A stretch of 64,000 nt of DNA from Murinocardiopsis flavida (GTDB lineage: Bacteria; Actinomycetota; Actinomycetes; Streptosporangiales; Streptosporangiaceae). Below are positions 8,733 to 15,317 of this stretch, piece after piece. The stretch lies in the NCBI RefSeq assembly GCF_003014485.1, contig NZ_PYGA01000031.1:1-64000 (forward strand). The letters are read 5' to 3'. How positions within the stretch are numbered: position 1 is the first letter of the stretch; every line of letters starts with the position of its first letter. The translations under genes were made by a program, and so were the position numbers. The notes beneath the pieces were generated by a model. It was not told the DNA's origin, did not search any database, and was given only the letters and a program-made list of their open reading frames with translations.

Positions 8733-10208
8733 GTGAAAGACATGCTGGAACAGTCCGCGCCCGGTGTCCGAGAGCACCGCTGGAGCAAGCGGCTCGTCCT
8801 CTGGGCGGCCGTCCTCACCCTCGCCAACGTCCTGGCCGACGTCGCCATCGGCTCGCCGATGATGGTCCTGCCCCAGTTGCTGGAGCATTTCGACACCGAC
8901 CAGGCCGCGTGGCTGAACGCGAGCGCGATGCTGGCGGGGGCGCTGTGGTCGCCGCTGCTCGCGAAGTGCTCCGACATCTTCGGCAAGCGCCGGGTGCTCA
9001 TCGGCACGCTGCTCCTCGCCTGCGCGGGGGCGCTGGTCTGCCTCGTCGCCCCCAACGTCTGGATCTTCCTGGTGGGGCGCCTCCTCCAGGGCGCGGCCTT
9101 CGCCGCGATCTTCATCACGGTGGCCCTCGCCCGCCAGATCTGGACCCCGGGGGTGGCGATGGCCGTGATCGGGATCGTGACGTCCGGCTCGGCGGTCGTC
9201 GGGGTCATCGAGCCGTTCCTGATGCAGCCGCTCATCGACCTGTTCGGCTTCCGGAGCGTGTTCGTCGCGGCGGCGCTGCTCGCCGCGGCGGCAGCGCTCA
9301 GCGTGCGCGCCGTCATCCCGGAGTCGCCGATCCGCGGCACCGGCCGGATCGACCTGGTCGGGGCGCTCCTGATCGGCGGCGGCCTCGGCTCGGTGCTCGC
9401 CTACATCAGCCTCGGCGGCGAGCTGGGGTGGCTGTCCGGGGGCATGATCGCGCTGCTGGCGGCCGGTGCCGCCGCGCTGGCCGGGTGGGCGTTCCTCGCG
9501 CTGCGGGTCGAGGAGCCCATCATCGACATCCGGGCCCTCACACGTCCGATCCTGCTGACACTGCTGGCCCTGGTGCTGGCGGCGGGCTCCTTCCGGAGCA
9601 TGCTGCAACTGACGGGCATCATCGCCCAGGTGCCCCCCGGTCTGGGGCTCGGCTACGGGCTGGGCGACGGAGAGGCGGTCGCGGTGCTGCTCGCTGCGCC
9701 CAACCTCGGCATCGTCATCGGCGGCACGTGTGCCGGGTGGATCGCGGGCCGGTTCGGACCCGCGGTGCCCCTCCTCGGCGGCATCGCCGTCGGCGCGGTG
9801 GCGACCTTCGCGATGCTGGCGGGCGTGTCGGTGCTCCCGCTTGCGGTCGCCTGCGGCGCCATGATCGGAATCGCCGCCGGTGCGATCGGCGCCTCCGCCT
9901 ACAACGTGGCGACCGGCGTCGAGGCGCCCGAGCGGCAGGGCACGACCGCCGGTCTGGTGTCGGTCGTGATGGCCCTCGGCTCGGTGGTCTTCACCTTCGT
10001 CGGGGGCGAGGTGCTGAAGGCGACCCAGATCGCCGGGACCTCCGTCGACGGCGCGCCGGTGAGCACGGTGGCCGGCGTGTACGGCTACGTCGCGATCGCG
10101 GGGGTGCTCTTCACCCTCGCCGCGGTGCCCGCGGTCATGCTGGTACGCAGCCGGTCGGCCGCGCCGGGGGCGCCGCGGCGTCCGGGTGCGCCGGCGGTCG
10201 CCCGATGA
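8733..10208 (+). CDS. MFS drug exporter (EmrB/QacA-like)
   Basis: From a GTG at 8733 with GGAGAG 8 nt upstream the product is 491 residues. It has many hydrophobic segments, consistent with a 14-segment DHA2-type exporter. Motifs include DVAIGSPMMVLPQLLEHF (segment 1), KCSDIFGKRRVLIG (motif A after segment 2) and GRLLQGAAFAAIFITVALAR (segment 4). Longer upstream frames are rejected because they overlap the monooxygenase out of frame. It lies downstream of the monooxygenase in the same orientation and probably shares the TetR-controlled promoter. Confidence 0.9.
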   Translation: MKDMLEQSAPGVREHRWSKRLVLWAAVLTLANVLADVAIGSPMMVLPQLLEHFDTDQAAWLNASAMLAGALWSPLLAKCSDIFGKRRVLIGTLLLACAGALVCLVAPNVWIFLVGRLLQGAAFAAIFITVALARQIWTPGVAMAVIGIVTSGSAVVGVIEPFLMQPLIDLFGFRSVFVAAALLAAAAALSVRAVIPESPIRGTGRIDLVGALLIGGGLGSVLAYISLGGELGWLSGGMIALLAAGAAALAGWAFLALRVEEPIIDIRALTRPILLTLLALVLAAGSFRSMLQLTGIIAQVPPGLGLGYGLGDGEAVAVLLAAPNLGIVIGGTCAGWIAGRFGPAVPLLGGIAVGAVATFAMLAGVSVLPLAVACGAMIGIAAGAIGASAYNVATGVEAPERQGTTAGLVSVVMALGSVVFTFVGGEVLKATQIAGTSVDGAPVSTVAGVYGYVAIAGVLFTLAAVPAVMLVRSRSAAPGAPRRPGAPAVAR

Positions 10209-10244
10209 CCCGGCCCGATGACCCGGCCCGGTGGCGGGGCGCGC

Positions 10245-10604
10245 TCAGGACTCGACGAGGCGGGTCGGCGTGGGGGTGTCGGCGAGGAGGTCTTCGGGCG
10301 CCGTCAGCCGCCACGCCTCCAGGACGAGTTCGCTGAGTTCATCGAGCTCGATCCCGTCCAGCTGCACGACCACCCAGCCGAACCCGCCCGCGGTGAACTG
10401 CACCTCGAACACCTCCGGCCGCTCGGCCACGAGGGCGCGCTGCTCGGCCAGTGTCTGCTTCAGGCCCACGGTCCTGGTTCGCGACCACAGGTAGCCGAAC
10501 GTCCTGCCGTGCACGGTGAACGCGGTGTACCGGGCCGACTCCGCGTGCTCGGTACCGGGCAGCGCCTCCACCAGTCGCAGGAACCGCGTGATCTCAACTC
10601 CCAT
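10245..10604 (-). CDS. MmcQ/YjbR family protein
   Basis: A 119-residue protein starting MGVEITRFLRLVEALPGTEH with YTAFTVHGRTFGYLWSRTRT and FGWVVVQLDGIELDELSELV, the MmcQ/YjbR (CyaY-like fold) pattern. These small proteins are often annotated as DNA-binding, though direct evidence in the family is limited. The ATG at 10604 follows a TTATCT box by about 6 nt with no ribosome site, so translation may be leaderless. It is convergent with the MFS exporter, whose stop is about 36 nt away. Confidence 0.82.
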   Translation of the reverse strand: MGVEITRFLRLVEALPGTEHAESARYTAFTVHGRTFGYLWSRTRTVGLKQTLAEQRALVAERPEVFEVQFTAGGFGWVVVQLDGIELDELSELVLEAWRLTAPEDLLADTPTPTRLVES

Positions 10605-10689
10605 GAGGTGAGATAACCACACATCGGGGCTGCGGTGGCGCGTGGGCCCCGGGACGGCCGGGGGCGCACCGCCGCCCACCCCGCGAAAA

Positions 10690-10730
10690 GGGCCGGACCC
10701 CCCGACCGCAGTGGTCAGGGGGTCCGGCCC
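10690..10730. terminator. Strong intergenic hairpin
   Basis: An 18-nt left arm (10690-10707, GGGCCGGACCCCCCGACC) pairs with 10713-10730 (GGTCAGGGGGTCCGGCCC) with a single mismatch and a 5-nt loop. It lies between the 3' end of the small secreted-protein gene and the 5' side of the MmcQ gene, both on the minus strand. It is a likely terminator for the secreted protein even without a T-run, as is common in actinomycetes. Confidence 0.7.
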
Positions 10731-10765
10731 GGCCGGGGACGGTCGGCCGGTGTACTGGAACGGGC

Positions 10766-11140
10766 TCAGGTGGCGCAGATCTGGTCGGGCACGTAGTCCA
10801 GGATGTGCGCCATCGCCCATCCGCCGCCTTCCACCTTGCGCCAGCGGAGGCCGGTGTCGTCGGCGTAGGTCCTGTCCCGGAAGGCCCACACCTGCGAGCC
10901 CGCGCCGATGCTGCCGATCTGGGTGTAGCCCCTGCGGTTCCCGGAGCCGTCGTCGTTGTAGATCGGGGTCCCGGCGTTCGCGTTGTAGCGGCACATGGTC
11001 TCGTCCATGACCGTGCTGCTGGAAGCGGGCGACGGAGCGTCGGCGCTCGCGTACGCGGGTGCTCCGAGTGCCACGGCTCCGGCGGCCGCGACGGCGACCA
11101 GCGCGATGCGTAGGGCGGCCCTGCGTGCGGTGAACTTCAT
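10766..11140 (-). CDS. Secreted SH3-like small protein
   Basis: A 124-residue protein from the ATG at 11140 (GGGGA upstream). The signal peptide is MKFTARRAALRIALVAVAAA with hydrophobic core AGAVALGAPAYASA and an ASA-D type cleavage near residue 34. The mature part has CRYNANAGTPIYNDDGSGNR, GSQVWAFRDRTYADDTGLRW and MAHILDYVPDQICAT. This is the spacing of a bacterial SH3-like repeat (short strands, YxxGWV-type ending replaced by GGGWAMAHIL), with two cysteines that may pair. Such exported SH3 proteins are common in actinomycetes; ligand unknown. Confidence 0.75.
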   Translation of the reverse strand: MKFTARRAALRIALVAVAAAGAVALGAPAYASADAPSPASSSTVMDETMCRYNANAGTPIYNDDGSGNRRGYTQIGSIGAGSQVWAFRDRTYADDTGLRWRKVEGGGWAMAHILDYVPDQICAT

Positions 11141-11369
11141 CCAAAATCCCCGATCGGTCGATTCGGCCATTGCCGACACGTGTCGAAACGGTCGGCGCGG
11201 AGCGGGGGCGCCGCCCCTGCGGGCGGCGCACGGCCGCATGGCCCCCATTCGGCATGGGGTCCCGCTCCGCGGAGCCGGACACGGGGCGCCGCTGCGCGGA
11301 CCCCGCATCGCGTTCCGACGTCGTTCCGTGTCGCTACCGGAGATTAGGGAGCGGGCGTTGCAGGAACGG

Positions 11370-12611
11370 TCAACTTGACCCGAGCCCTAAAGGGCCGGGC
11401 CTGGAGGTAACGCCCAACTGGCTGCTGGATTGGCTCCTCCGTCCAGACACCCCGTTATGAGGGGCAGGGACGCGTGACTCACGCCCCGCAATCCACACGG
11501 TCTCGCCTCGGTAGGCGATCACGTGAGAAGCATTCCGGTCGGCGTGGGCAACGACCCCGCACCCCCGGCAGATAAAATGGGCCTGGTCGACCCGGTTGGC
11601 CTTCTCGATGTGGTGGCACTCGGCGCATTGCTGGCTCGTGTACGCCGGATCGACGTACACGAGCGGGACGCCAGCGCGGCGGGCCTTGTACTCAAGGAAC
11701 TGGCCGAGCTGGGCGAACGCCCATGAGTGGAGCGTGACCCGTTGGGGCTTCCTCAGCCGTACCCTCTGCCGGATGCCGCCCAGGTCTTCCAGGGCGACAC
11801 CCTTCGAGGTGCGTTCAGCCTCGGTCACGATCTTCTTCGAGATGATGTGGTTGACGTTCGCGGCATGCCGCGCCTCTTTGCGGGCGCGGGCCTTCAGGAG
11901 CCGCTTCGCGCTCTCGGTGCGCTTCTTCTGGAGCTTGGCTCGCAGGCCGAGCTGCCGCTTGCGGTGCCGGTCCAGGCCCCGTCCCGCGGCCCGGTAGCCG
12001 GTGGACGTGGTGGCGATGTTCGCGATGCCGAGGTCCACGCCGATAAAGCCGTCCGGCTCATACCGCTCGGCTTCGGGAACCTCGCAGGTGGCGATGAGAA
12101 ACCACATACCGTCGCGGTGGGCGAGGTCGCTTTCGCCCTTGCGGTGCTCTGCGAGGAGCTTGCGGGCCTGCTCGGAGCAGGCGAACCGCACCCCGCGTAT
12201 GCGCCCGGACGTGGTCCAGATGCTCACCGTTTGCTCGTCCACCTGCCAGGAGAGGCAGCGATCGTCATAGGGCTGGGCAGCGTCGCCCCGGAACGTGATG
12301 GGTTTCGCTTCGGCCTTGCGACGCCGCTTCGACCCCGGCTTGCCGAGGTTTCCGGCCCGGATGTTCGCCTTCAGCGTCGAGTACGCGTCGGCGACCTTCC
12401 GAAGGACGTGCAGCGCGGGCTGAGCCGACAGGCCCCGTTCTTTCAGGTCTAGGTAGGCGAAGCCCTGCAATGCCTTGCGGGAGGTCTCGCCCCGCTCGTG
12501 CGCCTGGCCCGAGAGCCAGTTCGCCGCGTCGTTCGCCGTGTGCAGGGTGCACTCAAGAGCCGACGCCACCTCGGGCGTCGGCATGAGGCGAACCTGCACG
12601 ACGATCTTCAT
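11370..12611 (-). CDS. tnpB: TnpB RNA-guided nuclease
   Basis: A 413-residue TnpB. The RuvC-like catalytic acids are visible: D193 in GFIGVDLGIAN, E275 in GVALEDLGG and D358 in VVAHADRNAS. A four-cysteine zinc ribbon lies between the last two (CAEC, residues 329-332, and CRGC, 348-351). All signatures are intact and the length is normal. TnpB proteins are guided by an RNA from the 3' end of their own gene and cut DNA beside a short target-adjacent motif, favouring element retention. The last codons overlap the right-end hairpin. The frame runs a few nt beyond the predicted element end. Confidence 0.92.
   Translation of the reverse strand: MKIVVQVRLMPTPEVASALECTLHTANDAANWLSGQAHERGETSRKALQGFAYLDLKERGLSAQPALHVLRKVADAYSTLKANIRAGNLGKPGSKRRRKAEAKPITFRGDAAQPYDDRCLSWQVDEQTVSIWTTSGRIRGVRFACSEQARKLLAEHRKGESDLAHRDGMWFLIATCEVPEAERYEPDGFIGVDLGIANIATTSTGYRAAGRGLDRHRKRQLGLRAKLQKKRTESAKRLLKARARKEARHAANVNHIISKKIVTEAERTSKGVALEDLGGIRQRVRLRKPQRVTLHSWAFAQLGQFLEYKARRAGVPLVYVDPAYTSQQCAECHHIEKANRVDQAHFICRGCGVVAHADRNASHVIAYRGETVWIAGRESRVPAPHNGVSGRRSQSSSQLGVTSRPGPLGLGSS
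11375..11560 (-). ncRNA. Probable omega (reRNA) guide RNA of TnpB
   Basis: Inferred by position only. In IS605 elements the guide RNA is transcribed in the tnpB direction across the 3' end of tnpB and the right-end hairpin, taking its guide from flanking DNA. Here that would be the minus strand, ending at 11375, with the guide read from bases below 11375. The 5' limit given is arbitrary. Confidence 0.4.
11379..11399. repeat. IS605 right-end imperfect palindrome
   Basis: A 21-bp sequence beginning CCCGAGCCCTAAAGGGCC, able to fold as GCCCT/AGGGC with flanking CCC/GGG. It is identical to and in the same orientation as 13124-13144. It overlaps the last codons of tnpB. Confidence 0.8.
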
Positions 12612-12634
12612 GTGAGCACAATAACATCGTGTCC

Positions 12635-13063
12635 ATGTCGCCTCGATGGGAACCAGACCCTGATATCCGCCGTGGTCGCAGCGTCGTCCACACGCTGCAC
12701 GCGCATCTGGTCTTCGTCCCGAGGTACCGGCGCGGAGTCTTCACCGACGAGATCCTGACCAGGTGCGAAGAGATCATGAGGCAGGTGTGCGCCAAGGCGA
12801 ACGTGGAGCTGTGCGAGTTCAACGGCGAGCGTGATCACGTCCACCTGCTCATCCACTACCCGCCGCAGGTCAAGCTGTCCGCGCTCGTCGGCTCGCTCAA
12901 GGGCGTCTCCGCCCACTACCTGCGCAAGGAGTACGCCGACCACATCAAGCGGTACCTGTGGGGCGAGCACTTCTGGTCCCCCTCGTACTTCGCCGCGTCC
13001 GCAGGCGGCGCACCGCTCGTCGTGGTGAAGGAGTACATCGAGGACCAGAAGCGCCCTGGCTGA
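12635..13063 (+). CDS. tnpA: IS200/IS605 TnpA (Y1 HUH transposase)
   Basis: A 142-residue Y1 transposase. The HUH motif is DHVHLLIHYPP (H68, H70) and the catalytic tyrosine is Y134 in VVVKEYIEDQ. The N-terminus, SVVHTLHAHLVFVPRYRRGVF, is typical of the family. It acts as a dimer that cuts and rejoins single-stranded element ends folded into hairpins. Start is the ATG at 12635; a GTG 6 nt upstream in frame is also possible. Divergent from tnpB, so one short region must hold both promoters. Confidence 0.93.
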   Translation: MSPRWEPDPDIRRGRSVVHTLHAHLVFVPRYRRGVFTDEILTRCEEIMRQVCAKANVELCEFNGERDHVHLLIHYPPQVKLSALVGSLKGVSAHYLRKEYADHIKRYLWGEHFWSPSYFAASAGGAPLVVVKEYIEDQKRPG

Positions 13064-13123
13064 GGTGGACAGTGCAGACCCGTGGTTCGGTGCGGGTCAC
13101 CCCTATCGAGAGAAGCCATTCCT

Positions 13124-13144
13124 CCCGAGCCCTAAAGGGCCGGG
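13124..13144. repeat. IS605 left-end imperfect palindrome
   Basis: Exact 21-bp copy of the palindrome at 11379-11399, in direct orientation, about 60 nt downstream of tnpA. It marks the tnpA-side end of the element. Confidence 0.8.
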
Positions 13145-13166
13145 ATTCCTGGCTAGATCACGTTGA

Positions 13167-14324
13167 ACCGGCGTTCGGCCGGCGCGGTGGAACGCGCGCG
13201 GCCCGGCGAACGCCGCACTGCGCGAACTGGAGTCCATGCACCTGGTCGGGCAGCCCGTTCCCGGCCGGTTCGGCCAGCACGACCTGGTCCGGGCCTTCGC
13301 AGCAGATCGCGCGCTCGGCGGGCCGGACGAGGCGGACCTGGACGGTGCGCGGCTGCGGCTGGTCGACTACTACCTGCACACCGCCAACCTCGCCGACCGC
13401 CGCCTCGACCCGCAGCGCGCGCACGTCGACCCCGAGGGACCCCCGGACGGCTGCCGGCCGGACACTCCGGCCGATGAGGGTGCGGCCGCGGCATGGCTGG
13501 AACGCGAACACCGCTGCCTGATGGCGGCCCAGCGCATGGCCGCCGACCGCGGCTGGGACACCCGGGCCTGGCAGCTGGCGCGCGTGCTCGACACCTTCCA
13601 CTGGCGGCAGGGCCGCGTCGGCGACCACCGCGCGGCGTGGCGGATCGGGCTGGTCGCCGCAACGCGCTCCGGCGACCTCGCCGCGCAGACGCTCGCGCAC
13701 CGCAACCTCGGCCAGATCCACATGCAGGCGCGGGAGTACGCGGAGGGCCGGCACCACCTCACCGAGGCGCTGGCCCTGGCGCGGCGCTCGGGCGACCGCA
13801 TGACCGGCGCCCACATCCACCTGGTGCTGGTCCGCGCCCACGCCGAGGACGGTGCCCCGGAGACGGGGGCGCGGCACGGCGAGCAGGCGCTCGCGCTCTA
13901 CCGCGAGCTGGGCGCGGCCGGCTGGGAGGCGAGCGCCCGCAACCAGCTCGGTGTGCTCGCCCTCCAACGCGGCCTCCTGGCGCAGGCCCGCGAGCACTGC
14001 GAGGCCGCGCTCGCCCTGCACCGCGGGCAGGCGGGGCGCTCGGGCGAAGCCGAGACGCTGGACAGCCTCGGGTCGATCGCCCACGCCCGGCAGGACTACG
14101 AGGCCGCCGCCGACTACTACCACCGCGCCCTGGACCTCACCCGGGAGCTGGGCCACGCCGCCCTCCAGGCCGACGCGCTGGCCGGGCTCGGGGCAGCCTG
14201 CGCCGCGGCCGGCCGGTCCGCCGACGCGCAGCGGAGCTGGCACAAGGCGGCCGCGCTCTACCGCGCCCAGCAGCGCACCGCCGAGGCCGACGAGGTCGGC
14301 GCCCGCCTGGCGCGGCTCGGCTGA
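13167..14324 (+). pseudogene. SARP/AfsR-type regulator, C-terminal TPR remnant
   Basis: The frame opens after a TGA (13164) and reads NAALRELESMHLVGQPVPGR, FGQHDLVRAFAADRAL and then a long TPR array (ALAHRNLGQIHMQAREYAEG..., DSLGSIAHARQDYEAAADYY). It ends EADEVGARLARLG. This is the segment after the NB-ARC ATPase in AfsR-type regulators (QHDLVRAFAADRA corresponds to the HDLLRLYA block). The winged helix, BTAD and ATPase parts, some 500 residues, are missing. The IS605 element ends just upstream, so insertion followed by deletion is a reasonable explanation. No N-terminal half lies on the other side of the element. An internal start (13236) could still express the TPR part. Confidence 0.75.
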
Positions 14325-14373
14325 GGCGGCCGACCGGACCGGACGGGGGACCCGCGGTGCCCGCCTCCTGCAT

Positions 14374-14421
14374 CCGGCCCGGCGTCCGGCCTGGCATCCG
14401 GCCCGGCGTCCGGCCCGGCGT
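14374..14421. repeat. 12-bp tandem repeat
   Basis: Four consecutive 12-mers of the type CCGGCCCGGCGT (the second copy has two changes), with a further decayed copy after 14421. It lies between the SARP remnant and the lipoprotein gene in non-coding sequence. Confidence 0.6.
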
Positions 14422-14478
14422 CCGGTCCTGCGGAGCTCGGCCGCCGGACCGCCCGGCGTCCGCCGCGGCGCGGGCCCG

Positions 14479-15114
14479 TCAGCCGGTCCAGACGACCGGG
14501 CCGTCACTGTACGCGTCGCCCTCGTCGAACTCCGCGCCCGTGACGGGCGACCCCGTCGAGGCACTGAGCGAGCAGGTCTCGTAGGTCGCGCCCTTGGTGG
14601 TGAACTCGGCGGGCGCGGCTTCGTTGTCGCACTTGCCCGGGATGTCGCCCATCAGCACGACGCCCGTGCCGGTACCGCCCGCCAGCACGCCGTTCAGCTT
14701 CAGCGACGCGTGCGCCAGGTCGGTGCCGCCGACGTTCTCCACCGTCATCTTGATGAAGTAGGGCGTCATCCCCTTCGCCTTCTCGCCGAAGGGGGCCATG
14801 TCGGCCTCGGTGCCCTTCTCGACCGCCGTGACGGTCACGGCGATGGTGCCCTTCTTGTCGCTCGTGTACTCGAACGGCAGGACGGCCTTGTCGCCGACCT
14901 TGAGTTCCGTGCCCGGCGCGGTGGCGTCGCCCGCGGCCGAGCCGCCGCTGTCGTCGCCGGTGTCGGCGGGCGCGCTCTCGCCGCCCGGCGCGGCGGAGTC
15001 CGACGTCTCCGGCGAGTCCTGCGCCGGCGGTGCCGAGTCATCGCCGCCGCAGGCGGAGAGCCCGAGCCCGATGGTGGCCAGAGCAGCCGCGAACACGATG
15101 CGTCCCTTGTGCAC
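14479..15114 (-). CDS. Secreted lipoprotein with DUF4352-like domain
   Basis: A 211-residue protein from a GTG at 15114 with GAGGT 5 nt upstream. A lipoprotein signal peptide (HKGRIVFAAALATIGLGLSA, lipobox LSAC, Cys near residue 23) is followed by an acidic Ser/Pro/Asp-rich linker. The folded domain has TELKVGDKAVLPF and FIKMTVENVGGTDLAHASLK, a beta-sandwich pattern like telomeric-repeat-binding-factor-2/DUF4352 extracellular domains. ETCSLSAST adds a cysteine that may pair with CDNEAAP. It is probably membrane-anchored outside the cell. Function unknown. It lies downstream of the SARP gene on the same strand but about 200 nt away. Confidence 0.8.
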   Translation of the reverse strand: MHKGRIVFAAALATIGLGLSACGGDDSAPPAQDSPETSDSAAPGGESAPADTGDDSGGSAAGDATAPGTELKVGDKAVLPFEYTSDKKGTIAVTVTAVEKGTEADMAPFGEKAKGMTPYFIKMTVENVGGTDLAHASLKLNGVLAGGTGTGVVLMGDIPGKCDNEAAPAEFTTKGATYETCSLSASTGSPVTGAEFDEGDAYSDGPVVWTG

Positions 15115-15317
15115 TACTACCTCGCTGGAAGACCAGAACCGTCCGATACGACGGCTCTTGAATGGATTCGGGAATGGGCCGGCGACGCGGCCGGGCACGC
15201 CGCAGCGGCACGCCGGCGGAATTGCGGCGCGGGCGAGCACTGCGGTGCCGACGAGCACTGTGGCACCGCCCGGAATACGGCCGGTACACGCCGGGAACAC
15301 GCGGCGGAAGGGCCGGG

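Larger units (their letters stand above)
11375..13160. mobile_element. IS605-type element (tnpA and tnpB, divergent)
   Basis: An IS200/IS605-family element with divergent tnpA and tnpB, whose starts are only 23 nt apart. At both ends the same 21-bp imperfect palindrome occurs in direct orientation (11379-11399 and 13124-13144), as expected for subterminal hairpins read on one strand by a single-strand HUH transposase. On the minus strand the tnpB-side hairpin is followed directly by TCAA (11375-11378), the right-end cleavage tetranucleotide known from IS608. The tnpA-side boundary (about 13150-13165) is approximate. Both proteins look intact, so the element may be active. Confidence 0.75.

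Noticed and set aside
8909-10336. A 475-codon plus-strand frame within the MFS exporter
   Set aside because: Shadow frame; its Arg/Gly/Asp-rich product has no domain, and the exporter frame shows membrane segments and motif A.
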